Positions 8,356 through 16,565 of a DNA stretch of 64,000 nucleotides are shown piece by piece; position 1 is the first letter of the stretch; each line of letters begins with the position of its first letter. The stretch comes from G965227875 sp965227875. GTDB lineage: Bacteria; Pseudomonadota; Alphaproteobacteria; Rhizobiales; JAJFHC01. The position numbers and the translations under genes are program-made. The stretch lies in assembly GCA_965227875.1 (NCBI GenBank), contig OZ245783.1, positions 3,596,001 through 3,660,000 of the forward strand. The letters run 5' to 3'. Under the pieces are notes generated by a model. That model ran no database searches. It was not told the DNA's origin and saw only the letters and a program-made list of their open reading frames with translations.

Positions 8356-10473
8356 TCACTCGAGGCCTTTGCGGGCCAGCCAGTCCTCGAGCGCGACCAG
8401 CGCGTCCTGTGCCTGCCGGTGTCCCTGATGCATCGCGGTCTGGTACCATTCACGGGCCTTCCCGACATCGGGCCTGACCCCGCGCACGCCGAGGCGTTCG
8501 AAATGGACCGGATCGTAGGCCTGGGCGAGCGCCAGAGACGCCTGCCGGTCGCCCTTGTTATGCGCGAGTTCCAGAACGAGCCGTGCAGAGGCGATGTCCC
8601 CGTTGTTCAGCAGGCTGCGGCCCTTCGTCAGCAACTGGCTTTCGCGGTTGTTCTTGCGGGAGGACTGCGGCACGGCATTGGCGTCAGTCGAGAACGTGGA
8701 CGCGGAAGCGGGCGAGAGCGCGGCCAGTTTCGTGTCCGTCGTCAACGGATCCATGACATCGTCCGCCTGTACCGAGCGTGTGTCGGACCCCGCTTTCAGG
8801 TCCGCTTCGGCTGTGGGCCTGGCGGCCGGTTCGGCGGCTGTTGCGCGTGCGGCTGGCAGACGCGTCACCGGTTCCGCCTTGATGACCGGCAGGGTCGCGG
8901 CGGTCGCGGTATCGGGATCGGTCACGATGTTCGTCGTTCTGGCGGCCGGTGCTGATGTGGGTTCGATGATCGTCCCGGATTGCGTCCCGCCGTCGTGGCC
9001 CGCCGCGACCGTTCCGCTCCCGGGGGTGCGCTCCGCGACGTCCTTTCCGGCGAAGCTCTCGAACCATGACGATGCGGCCCGGGTGGCCTCGACCTTCGGT
9101 GTCTGGGTCGTGGTCCTGGCGGTCGCTGCGATGTCCCGCGTATCCGGAGTTACCGGCGGTGGGAGGGGCACGAAGGCGCCGGTGGCCGATTGCGGACCCG
9201 TTTCGGCGCCTGACCCGTCAGCACTATCCCTGTCGGGCGTTTCGACCGTCTTCGCGATCGTGCTCCGGGCCGCAGGCAGCTTCGTTGCGGCTGGAGGTCC
9301 GTCCGGCAGGCGAAGCAGGCTGGCGGTCGAGGTCGGCGAACTGGCGATGACGTCCGGCGGGGAATGATCGGAGAACATGACCTGGTAGCCGTAGGCCGCG
9401 GCAAACCCCGCGAACATGAGAGCCGGCAGGCCGAGCAGCATCGCCGCACTCGATCCGCTCCGGCGCTCGCCGCGAAAGCCCGCCGGCGCCGGATTTATGG
9501 GCACCGCGATTTCGCCGGGCCCTGAAGCCAGCATGGAACTCATGTGGCTGCGCGCCGTTTCGGACCATTTCGGTGTTTCCGGAAGGCGTGGCCCCGGGCG
9601 CTTGGGTTGCAGGGGCGCGCCGTCTTCCGAAGGCCGTTCGGCATCGTCCGTGGCATCGTTCGTCCGGGCGCCGGCCGCCAGGCGTTTGGCGAGACGCGAC
9701 GCCTGCGCGCGTTTCGGGCCGTTGCCGGGCCGGGCGGATCCGGTGTCCGCGGACCGGTCGAGACGGCTGCGAAACCGTCCGAGCCGCATCGCGTCCGCCG
9801 CATGTGGCGGATCGTCCTCGTCCGCCGGCTCGGTTTCTTCTTCGTCCGCTCCGTCCTCGTCGTCTGCCACCGGATCGCCGAACACCAGGACCGGCATCTC
9901 GGTCACGGTCTTTCGTGGCTCGTCGTCCTCGGAAGAACACTCCTGCGCGTCGGGCGCGAAGGCCCTGGGTGCCGGCGCGACCTCGGTCAGGTCGGTATCG
10001 TCTTCGGATGGTGCCTTGCCGGCGGCTTCTTCCGGCCCGGCGCAGCCCGTCGAACCCGCCATTTCAGCCTTCAGGGCGTTGACGGAGATGGTCTGGGACA
10101 CCGGCAGCAGACGGCCGTCTCCCAGCGTCAGGCTGCAGGAGAGCCCGGTTGACAGGACCGGGGCAGGCGCAGTGTCGCCGCGGCCTTGTTCCGTGTTGCG
10201 GTTCTCTCTCGGACCCTTGGCGTTCTTGGCGATTGCGGCGATGCGCTCCAGCGCGTCCCGGCTTCTGCCGGTGCTCTCGCATTGCCGTTGCCGGTTCCCG
10301 GCCGCACCGCTTCCGGATTGCGTAGCCTCGTCCGGTGATCCCTTCCGGCTGGCGGTCTCTTCGGCCGGCCTCGCCTTACTGGCGGTCCTGGCCTTTTTGT
10401 CTTCCGTGCGCTTGTCCGCGCCTTCCCCTTTGTCCATTCCGGCCTTGCCGGTACGCTGGTCCAACTCACCCAC
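8356..10473 (-). CDS. Large acidic single-pass membrane protein with Sel1-like C-terminus
   Basis: A 705-residue protein. The N-terminal 340 residues are low-complexity, rich in Lys/Arg/Ala/Gly and then Asp/Glu, probably disordered and cytoplasmic. One transmembrane segment lies at about 343-363 (AAMLLGLPALMFAGFAAAYG). A Pro/Thr/Ala-rich linker follows, and the last 90 or so residues are TPR/Sel1-like (RLVLELAHNKGDRQASLALAQAYDP is split here; see ARLVLELAHNKG and YQTAMHQGHRQAQDAL). The GTG start is supported by AAAGGAG about 8 bases upstream (plus-strand 10481-10487), which argues against the overlapping plus-strand frames. It ends at a strong terminator, so it is a single-gene unit. Role unknown; similar layouts occur in envelope and localisation proteins. 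Confidence 0.7.
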   Translation of the reverse strand: MGELDQRTGKAGMDKGEGADKRTEDKKARTASKARPAEETASRKGSPDEATQSGSGAAGNRQRQCESTGRSRDALERIAAIAKNAKGPRENRNTEQGRGDTAPAPVLSTGLSCSLTLGDGRLLPVSQTISVNALKAEMAGSTGCAGPEEAAGKAPSEDDTDLTEVAPAPRAFAPDAQECSSEDDEPRKTVTEMPVLVFGDPVADDEDGADEEETEPADEDDPPHAADAMRLGRFRSRLDRSADTGSARPGNGPKRAQASRLAKRLAAGARTNDATDDAERPSEDGAPLQPKRPGPRLPETPKWSETARSHMSSMLASGPGEIAVPINPAPAGFRGERRSGSSAAMLLGLPALMFAGFAAAYGYQVMFSDHSPPDVIASSPTSTASLLRLPDGPPAATKLPAARSTIAKTVETPDRDSADGSGAETGPQSATGAFVPLPPPVTPDTRDIAATARTTTQTPKVEATRAASSWFESFAGKDVAERTPGSGTVAAGHDGGTQSGTIIEPTSAPAARTTNIVTDPDTATAATLPVIKAEPVTRLPAARATAAEPAARPTAEADLKAGSDTRSVQADDVMDPLTTDTKLAALSPASASTFSTDANAVPQSSRKNNRESQLLTKGRSLLNNGDIASARLVLELAHNKGDRQASLALAQAYDPVHFERLGVRGVRPDVGKAREWYQTAMHQGHRQAQDALVALEDWLARKGLE

Positions 10474-10629
10474 TTTTACACTCCTTTTGATGTCGGGACC
10501 CGGCCGCTAAGCCCTGGCGAGGATGCCGACCTGGGGAGGGTCGGCGTTTCCGCACTGCCGGGGTGGTCGGGTGTCTGGGTACTCCTTTTCGCCGTGTTGC
10601 CCCCGGCTGTATTGTCTTTGGTCTGAGGT

Positions 10630-10648
10630 GCGCCCGGTCACCGGGCGC
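10630..10648 (-). terminator. Short GC-rich hairpin after the TAXI gene
   Basis: GCGCCCGG and CCGGGCGC form a perfect 8-base stem with a TCA loop, 15 bases beyond the stop of the minus-strand TAXI gene. No T-run follows, so it could be a Rho-assisted stop or an mRNA 3-prime stabiliser. Confidence 0.4.
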
Positions 10649-10663
10649 GGGAAGAGACGGCCG

Positions 10664-11809
10664 TCAGTTCAGCTTCTCGCGCTGCCACTGGATGAAGTCG
10701 CGGAAGAGGTCTTCCTTGTCCGCCTTGCTCACCTTGTCCGCGGAGTCCTCGATGCCGTTCTCGGACAGAAACGTCTTGAACGCCGAGATCAGGTCTTCAG
10801 CGGAAACGGTGTTGTTCTTCTCGAGCCACTCGCTCGCGGCGTCGAAACGCTGCCATCCCGGCAGTTCCGCGGTCAGGTTGATCTCCTGCCACTTGGCGTG
10901 CCTGGGCGCCTTCTGGAGCTTTTCGAAATTGGCGAAGAACGCCTCGACGAATTGCGCGACCCTGTTGTAGCGCGCCGAGTCCCGTTCCCAGTTGAAGACC
11001 GCCATGACGGCGCCGACGGCGATGGTCGGGACCGGCTTCCCGGGCGGCACGAGGCCGGGATAGTCCTGTTCGCCGAAGATGGAGGGGAGGTAGGTGTTGC
11101 GCAGGGCGCCGGCATAGTCGATGTCGACGAGGCGGAGCCCGTCCTGCGGTTTGACGTCGATGAAGGCGCTCGTCGGCTTGCCGGCCACGTAGACCATGGC
11201 GGCGATCTCCCCGGACTTGACCTTGTCGAGCGCCTGGGCCTGGCCGAACGACGTCGGGGTGACGTTGACCCCCAGGGCATTGAAGACGATCGAGGCGGTC
11301 ATGAACGTGCCGCTGCCCTCCACGCCGAAATTGACCTTCTTGCCGGCGAGATCGGCGACGGACCTGACGTCGTCCCGTGCGACCAGGTGGAACTCCTCGT
11401 TGTAGAGCTTGGTGATGTAGCGCAGGCTGTTCTCGATGTCGCCGTGGGAGCCGGTCCGTTTCAGGTGCTCCAGAACGTCCGACTGCACGATGCCGATATC
11501 GACGCCCTTCATGTAGAGCACGTCGGAAATGTTCTGCACCGAACCCTGGCCGATGATCGGAATGACACGCAGTTCGCCTTCCGTGTCGAGGGCTGCGGAA
11601 AGGTCCGCGGCGATGCGTATGTAGGTTCCCGAGATGCCGCCCGATATGACGCCGACGGCGCCCTTGTTGGCCGCTGCGGCTTGCGGGCTCTGTCCCGATT
11701 GCGCCCGGGCGGCCGTCGCCACAAGCATGGCGCCGACAAGCAGCAGCGCGCCGAGCGCTGCGATGGACCGCAGAATGCGAACGGCGCTCGCCGCCTGGAT
11801 ATTTTTCAT
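10664..11809 (-). CDS. TAXI-family TRAP transporter solute-binding protein
   Basis: A 381-residue periplasmic binding protein of the TRAP-associated extracytoplasmic immunogenic (TAXI) family. A Sec signal with a hydrophobic core (AALGALLLVGAML) ends near residue 36. The mature part begins with the family hallmark GVISGGISGTYIRIAADL and continues with GQGSVQNISDVLYMKGVDIGIVQSD. TAXI proteins capture small organic acids or amino acids and hand them to a fused TRAP membrane protein. None of the TRAP permease genes is in the window, so it is an orphan here. A spaced direct repeat lies about 100 bases upstream. Confidence 0.88.
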   Translation of the reverse strand: MKNIQAASAVRILRSIAALGALLLVGAMLVATAARAQSGQSPQAAAANKGAVGVISGGISGTYIRIAADLSAALDTEGELRVIPIIGQGSVQNISDVLYMKGVDIGIVQSDVLEHLKRTGSHGDIENSLRYITKLYNEEFHLVARDDVRSVADLAGKKVNFGVEGSGTFMTASIVFNALGVNVTPTSFGQAQALDKVKSGEIAAMVYVAGKPTSAFIDVKPQDGLRLVDIDYAGALRNTYLPSIFGEQDYPGLVPPGKPVPTIAVGAVMAVFNWERDSARYNRVAQFVEAFFANFEKLQKAPRHAKWQEINLTAELPGWQRFDAASEWLEKNNTVSAEDLISAFKTFLSENGIEDSADKVSKADKEDLFRDFIQWQREKLN

Positions 11810-11909
11810 GTGCGTCTCCCCGCTCAGCGCGGCCTGCCTGTCACCGGGTGCGCCCGCTCTGGGGCGCTGCGGAGACCCCTCGCCGCAACCTCGTGTAGGC
11901 TGGGGACTT

Positions 11910-11942
11910 TAGGACCGCTTTGTGGCGCGTCTAGGACCGCTT
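11910..11942. promoter_or_regulatory. Direct repeat upstream of the TAXI gene
   Basis: TAGGACCGCTT occurs twice, at 11910-11920 and 11932-11942, 22 bases apart from start to start, i.e. about two helical turns. The site lies 101-133 bases before the TAXI start codon and downstream of the chemoreceptor stop. The spacing suits an activator or response regulator that binds direct repeats. No regulator gene is adjacent. Confidence 0.35.
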
Positions 11943-12039
11943 CTGGGCGATGATTCGGAGATTCCGTGACCCGGGCCGCCGGGTCGGCGCTGGCACCCGT
12001 GCAGGAGCCGCGTTGCGCTTGAGGGGTGTCGGAGCGCGG

Positions 12040-13500
12040 TCAGTGCCTGAAGGCGAGCCGCATGCTGCCCCACCTCCGGCCGCCGGCCATGATGGGGGCG
12101 TCGAGTTCCTTCATGATGACGAAAGTCCCGTTGCCCATGTCCCGGCGATAGGTCTGCAGGAGGAGCGGTTCTTCGTTCTGGCCGGCGCGCAGTCCGGCCC
12201 GGTCGTTGAAGATGCGCCTGTTGCGCGAGTTGGCCGCGTTCCAGGCGGGGTCGCCGCCCTGCGGCCTGGAGAATTTGACGTTGTGGGTCGGCAGGTAGCC
12301 GTTCTTGTCGACGCAGGCGCAGAACACGATGTGCTCGTCCGAGTCCAGAATGGCTTCCTGTATCGGGGTGAGGACCTCGTCGGTGAAGTCGACATAGCGG
12401 GTGACGACCTGCTGCGGGTTGGTCCCCTCGACAGGCCGGTAGTCCGTGTCGAAGAGGTCGTCGACGCTGATGCGGCCGCTTTCCAGGCCCTTCTCGAACA
12501 TCGCCGAGACGTCCCGTGCGCCTTTGAGAACCTTGTCCACGTAGGGGCTGTCCGGGGTCTCGACCCCGGTTCTCGTCACGCGAAGCACAAGGGAGTCCGT
12601 CGTGTCGGCGATGATCTTGAGCGCATCGCTTGACTTGCCCAGCAGCTGCGACGATGACCGCGCTGTTTCCGACACGTCTCCGACGACTTCCGTGAACGTA
12701 CCGCATGACCGCGCCACCATGTCGCTTTCCTCGGAGATCAGGGAGGTCGAGGTATCTATTTCCTTCAGCGCGGAGCCGACCATGTCGAGCATGGTCCCGA
12801 AACTGCCCGCGCGTTCGCCGACGTTCTTCGCGGTCTCGATGGCGTTGTTGCTGCGTGAATTGAGATCGTCGAGATTCGTCTGGATGCGGGTCATGGTCTC
12901 GCCGATTTCGCGCGTCGCATCCGACGTGCTCCCGGCGAGCTGCTTGACCTCGTTTGCAACTACCGCGAACCCGCGTCCCGCTTCGCCGGCGCGGGCCGCC
13001 TCTATCGTCGCGTTGAGTGCGAGCAGGTTGGTCTGGCGTGCAATCGTGTCGATCATCTCGGTCACGTTCCGCACCGAGTCCATGGCCTGGTTGAGCGCCG
13101 TCATCTCGGTTTCGAACCCGTTCACTTCGCCGATCAGCGTGTCGATCGACCCGAGCGCCGCGCGCGAATCGGCCGTGCACTGCTCGACGTCGCCTTCGAT
13201 GCGGCTGGACACGGTGCGCGCTTCGTCGATCCGCGCGCGTATGTTCCGGCTCGCCCCCTCGACGTCGGTGACAGACGAGGAAAGCGTTTCGAATGCACCG
13301 GCATGGTTGACCGACCGCTCCGCCACGGACTCGACGAACCCGGCGATTTCCGCCATGTCCATGCCGAAGGAACCCAGTTCCTTGGAGACGCCGTCGAGAA
13401 GACGGCGAAGCTCGGCGTTTTCCTTTTCCAGCGCCTCGACACGGGCCTGAAGAGGTTCGGCCCCGGCATCGGGCGAGACGTCTATGGCTTGATTATCCAT
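12040..13500 (-). CDS. Soluble methyl-accepting chemotaxis protein with C-terminal sensor
   Basis: A 486-residue chemoreceptor without any transmembrane segment. After a short coiled coil it has the MCP signalling domain with the highly conserved hairpin tip (IARQTNLLALNATIEAARAG, then GRGFAVVANEVKQLA), which binds CheW/CheA. The C-terminal 150 or so residues form a separate domain with FCACVDKNGYLPTHN and WGSMRLAFRH, resembling the membrane-proximal half of a Cache/PAS-type sensor. The start is taken at ATG 13500; the frame continues upstream but lacks a convincing ribosome site. It probably senses a cytoplasmic or membrane-diffusible cue. No che operon is present, so it depends on a distant one. 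Confidence 0.85.
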   Translation of the reverse strand: MDNQAIDVSPDAGAEPLQARVEALEKENAELRRLLDGVSKELGSFGMDMAEIAGFVESVAERSVNHAGAFETLSSSVTDVEGASRNIRARIDEARTVSSRIEGDVEQCTADSRAALGSIDTLIGEVNGFETEMTALNQAMDSVRNVTEMIDTIARQTNLLALNATIEAARAGEAGRGFAVVANEVKQLAGSTSDATREIGETMTRIQTNLDDLNSRSNNAIETAKNVGERAGSFGTMLDMVGSALKEIDTSTSLISEESDMVARSCGTFTEVVGDVSETARSSSQLLGKSSDALKIIADTTDSLVLRVTRTGVETPDSPYVDKVLKGARDVSAMFEKGLESGRISVDDLFDTDYRPVEGTNPQQVVTRYVDFTDEVLTPIQEAILDSDEHIVFCACVDKNGYLPTHNVKFSRPQGGDPAWNAANSRNRRIFNDRAGLRAGQNEEPLLLQTYRRDMGNGTFVIMKELDAPIMAGGRRWGSMRLAFRH

Positions 13501-13733
13501 GGGAACAACTGCGGCGGTTTGGTGAAGCTCAACGACACACTCCGGTTTTATGGTTAGGGAAGGGTTAACGCGCGCGGACGCATCGGGGCTTGCCGGTCTT
13601 CCAATCGGGCCGGGGAAATCGGTGTCCCGGGGTCGGGGCGTGACCAGCGGTGAGGTGGGGAGCCTGGATTCATGCAAGATCTGACGAGGGATGTCGTCCG
13701 CCATGGAGCCGTACTCGGAGGGGAGGTGGGCCG

Positions 13734-13841
13734 GTGACGCCGCGCGGCCGGAAACTGGCATGGTTCTTTGGCCTCTGGCTGGCGGGGGTCTTGATCATCG
13801 CCGGTCTCGTCCTGGCTCTCGGGTTTGTGATGGGGCCCTGA
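13734..13841 (+). CDS. Small single-span membrane protein, DUF2474-like
   Basis: A 35-residue peptide starting at GTG 13734 with GGGGAGG about 6 bases upstream. It has a basic N-terminus (PRGRKLAW) and one hydrophobic segment (FFGLWLAGVLIIAGLVLALG). Size, the Trp-Leu-Ala core and the charge pattern resemble DUF2474 proteins, small subunits usually found beside cytochrome bd oxidase genes, but no cyd genes are nearby. It may be a general small membrane peptide. A clear ribosome site and a plausible helix are the only support. Confidence 0.45.
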   Translation: MTPRGRKLAWFFGLWLAGVLIIAGLVLALGFVMGP

Positions 13842-13902
13842 CGGCGGCCGGTGGTATGGGTCTCCGGTGGGGGGAAGAAAAAGGAAGCACCGGAGGAATT
13901 CC

Positions 13903-14355
13903 ATGAACTTGTTGCGCACGGTCGTTCTTGTCTGCGCCATGATTGTCGCCGGCCCGGCACTGGCGGCGGACCTCGTCACCAAGAAAAGTCCGCACACGGT
14001 CGCGGAGACGCTCGACCGCCTGGAGAAGGTCCTGACGTCGAAGGGCATCATCATCGCCGCCCGGATCGATCATGCGGCGAACGCGAAGTCGGTCGGGGCC
14101 GATCTGCCGCCGACAGCCCTCCTGGTGTTCGGCAACCCCAGGCTCGGCACGAAGCTGATGATGGAGAACCGGGAGATTGCGCTCGACCTGCCGATGAAGG
14201 TTCTCGCCTGGCAGGACGATGGCGGCCAGGTGTGGCTCGGCTACCGTAAGCCGGCGAGCCTTGCCGCCGCCCACGGGATTGCGCAGGACCACGAGGTCGT
14301 CAGGACCATGACGGGTGCGCTCGACAAGCTGACGGATGCCGCGCTGAAACCCTGA
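13903..14355 (+). CDS. Secreted DUF302 domain protein
   Basis: A 150-residue protein starting at ATG 13903, with GGAGGAA 5 bases before it. A signal peptide ends at ALAA around residue 22. The mature part is a DUF302 domain: the HTVAETLDRLEKVLTSKGI start, the central LLVFGNPRLGTKLM motif and the KVLAWQDDGGQVWLGYRKP strand are all typical. DUF302 proteins are periplasmic, about 130-150 residues and of unknown biochemical role. It converges on the P450 gene. Confidence 0.85.
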   Translation: MNLLRTVVLVCAMIVAGPALAADLVTKKSPHTVAETLDRLEKVLTSKGIIIAARIDHAANAKSVGADLPPTALLVFGNPRLGTKLMMENREIALDLPMKVLAWQDDGGQVWLGYRKPASLAAAHGIAQDHEVVRTMTGALDKLTDAALKP

Positions 14356-14477
14356 CCGGTTCGTCGGAGCGCAGGCGGGAGGACGCTCCCTCCGGTTCCA
14401 AAAACGGGGATGGCGCCGGCCGTCTCGTGTCGGGCGTTCGCGCGATGGGAAGGACCTGCGGCGTTCGTCGCGTGGCT

Positions 14478-15791
14478 TCAGGCTGTATCGGGACGTGGCC
14501 GGATGTCGAGCGTGAACCGGTCGCTCGGTTCCCAGTGATAGGCGCCGCGAATGCGCTCTCCGTCGTCGACGACGTCCAGGTCGTAGTTTCGCACGAGTTC
14601 CTCGACGAACATCGTGGCGACGTCGAGCGAGAGGTCCGCGCCGACACAACGGTGGGAGTCGAGCCCGAACGGCGCCCACTCCTCGATGCCGTAGTCGTTC
14701 CGGACGAAGCGCGTCGGATCGTATCGGAAGGGGTCCGGGAATGTTTCCGGGTTCTTGTGATTGTCCCAGAGGCACATGCGAAACATCGTGCCCTCGGGGT
14801 AAAAGTAACCCTCATGGGTGATGTCCTTGCAGGCCCGGCGCGCGACCCCTTCACCCTGGTCCATCCGGAGCGTCTCCATCACGGCGGCCCGGGCGAGTGA
14901 TATCCGGCTTCCAGGGGGGCTCGCACCCTCGTCGCGGCGCAGAGCGGAGATCGTCGCCTCGCTGCAGCTCACGTACTTCGCCACCCAGTGGAGAAGCCCA
15001 TAGAGGTCGTAGCGGCCCATCTCGACCATGTAGACGAGGTTCCCGAACACGGTGTCGTCCAGTTCGTCCCGTGCGGCGATGTGGGCGAGACAGCTGCGCG
15101 GGGCCAGCCCGTCGGGCTTATCCGCGAGGTCGCCGATGATCTCGCGGATTTCGCGGAAGAGGGCGACCTGGGGCGCGTCCAGGCGCCAGACGAGGTCGTC
15201 CGGGCCCAGCGCATCGTGCAGCGCGCACAACCGGTCGAACGTGGGATGGTCTTCCGGACATCCGTACAGCAGCCGGATCATGATCCGGGTGGAGGCGATA
15301 TTGAGGCAGCGCAGCAGGGCTTTGCGCGACGGACCTTCGGTGCGGCAGGCCCCGCAATAGTCGTCGAGCTGGGCGCATATGGTGTTCCGCATCGCTTGGT
15401 CGTGTGCTCCGGCCAGCCCCGACTGCATGGGCGCGCCGAGGATGCGGCGGTATTGCTTGTGTTCCTCTCCGGTGAGATTCCTCAGGAACCCCTTCGGGAA
15501 GACCTTCTTCAGCGAAATCGAGATGCCGCGCAGGCGTTCCTGGTTCTCGGTGAGGAAGCGCCGGCCCTCGGCATTGCCCGACATGCAGACGAGAATGTGG
15601 CGGCCCCAGGATGTCTTGAAAACCGGACCGTATCTCGCGAACCGGTCGAGATAGAACATCTTGTCGCTGTACATGCTGTTTTCGGAAGGGTCCAGCGGCC
15701 CCGGCGGCAGGGTTGCGCCCGGCTTCAGATGGGCCTTGACGCGCGCCCGGGCGAAGCGGGCGTGCGCGGCCATGTTTTTAAGCAGGGACAT
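14478..15791 (-). CDS. Cytochrome P450
   Basis: A 437-residue soluble P450. The ExxR motif is Glu306-Thr-Leu-Arg309, and the heme-binding loop is FGLDSHRCVG with Cys382 as thiolate ligand. The loop differs from the canonical FGxGxHxCxG by an Asp in place of the second Gly. The meander region (FRYDPTRFVR) is normal. P450s insert oxygen into hydrophobic substrates using electrons from ferredoxin partners; no ferredoxin or ferredoxin reductase is nearby. Start at ATG 15791 gives a usual bacterial length; an in-frame ATG at 15899 would overlap the start of the divergent Hint gene. Substrate unknown. Confidence 0.88.
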   Translation of the reverse strand: MSLLKNMAAHARFARARVKAHLKPGATLPPGPLDPSENSMYSDKMFYLDRFARYGPVFKTSWGRHILVCMSGNAEGRRFLTENQERLRGISISLKKVFPKGFLRNLTGEEHKQYRRILGAPMQSGLAGAHDQAMRNTICAQLDDYCGACRTEGPSRKALLRCLNIASTRIMIRLLYGCPEDHPTFDRLCALHDALGPDDLVWRLDAPQVALFREIREIIGDLADKPDGLAPRSCLAHIAARDELDDTVFGNLVYMVEMGRYDLYGLLHWVAKYVSCSEATISALRRDEGASPPGSRISLARAAVMETLRMDQGEGVARRACKDITHEGYFYPEGTMFRMCLWDNHKNPETFPDPFRYDPTRFVRNDYGIEEWAPFGLDSHRCVGADLSLDVATMFVEELVRNYDLDVVDDGERIRGAYHWEPSDRFTLDIRPRPDTA

Positions 15792-15897
15792 TTCCGCCGG
15801 TCTCCAGATCTGTCCGGCCTCAGGATGGTCTTCGATTGCCGGATCGTCCCGATTGTCTATAGTGTTACGTCGCTTTGCAAAAGACGGGGATAGAATC

Positions 15898-16506
15898 ATG
15901 GCTTCGGCACCACCACCCATATGTTTCGTGGCCGGCACGCTTATCGCCCTGCCGGACGGCCAGCGACGCATCGAGGATCTGGCGGTTGGCGACGAGATAC
16001 TCAACGCCGCAGGCGAAGTCAGGACTGTCAGGTGGATCGGAAGGCGCACCTATCGCCGCCGCGCCGGTCGCGCGTTTCCGGAAAAGTTCTGTCCGGTGCG
16101 CATTTCGAAAGATGCCCTTGGTCAGGGCCGGCCGGCGACGGACCTTCTCGTGTCGCGAAAGCATGGCGTGCTGGTCGACGGACAGCTCGTGCCGGCGAAG
16201 TATCTCGTCGACGGCCGCGACATCGTGCAGACCCGAGGCGAGGGGCTGGTGGAGCTGCGCTATTTCCATGTCGAGCTCGAAAGCCACGACATCCTCCTGG
16301 CCAACGGTCTGGAATGCGAGTCGCTGCTGTGCAATGGCCGGAACATCGAGATGTTCGAGAATTTCGCGGAGCATTTGCGGCTTTACCCCGGTGACTCCGC
16401 GGTGCCGGCGGTGCCGTGCGCGCCGGTCTATGCCCCGTCTCGGACGTCTCCGCTCGCGAGACTGCGCCGCCGGGTCTCCGCGCGCGTGAAGCGTCTGGTG
16501 ACCTGA
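15898..16506 (+). CDS. Stand-alone Hint (Hedgehog/intein) domain protein
   Basis: A 202-residue protein starting at ATG 15898. Residues about 8-150 are a Hint_2-type domain: CFVAGTLIALPDGQRRIEDL with Cys9 at the splice-site position, VGDEILNAAGEVRTVRWIG, and the later VSRKHGVLVDGQLVPAKYLV and HDILLANGLECESLL blocks. Only eight residues precede the cysteine, so there is no N-terminal extein or adhesin module, and the basic tail (about 165-202) is not a known domain. In bacteria such domains normally terminate large secreted calcium-binding proteins. Here it is separate, divergent from a P450 and 59 bases before fadD. Confidence 0.8.
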   Translation: MASAPPPICFVAGTLIALPDGQRRIEDLAVGDEILNAAGEVRTVRWIGRRTYRRRAGRAFPEKFCPVRISKDALGQGRPATDLLVSRKHGVLVDGQLVPAKYLVDGRDIVQTRGEGLVELRYFHVELESHDILLANGLECESLLCNGRNIEMFENFAEHLRLYPGDSAVPAVPCAPVYAPSRTSPLARLRRRVSARVKRLVT

Positions 16507-16565
16507 CGTCCACGGGCGCGCCGACCGACCGGCTTGGTTTTGTCCATTGATGCGGGAGCCGGAAA

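Noticed and set aside
9416..10510. A 364-codon plus-strand frame opposite the Sel1-like gene
   Set aside because: The minus-strand gene has a strong ribosome site, a transmembrane helix, a Sel1-like tail and its own terminator. The plus-strand frame is Ser/Arg-rich with none of these.
13734..13841. Small peptide considered as a cytochrome bd subunit
   Set aside because: No cydA/cydB genes are in the window; only the resemblance to DUF2474 proteins remains.
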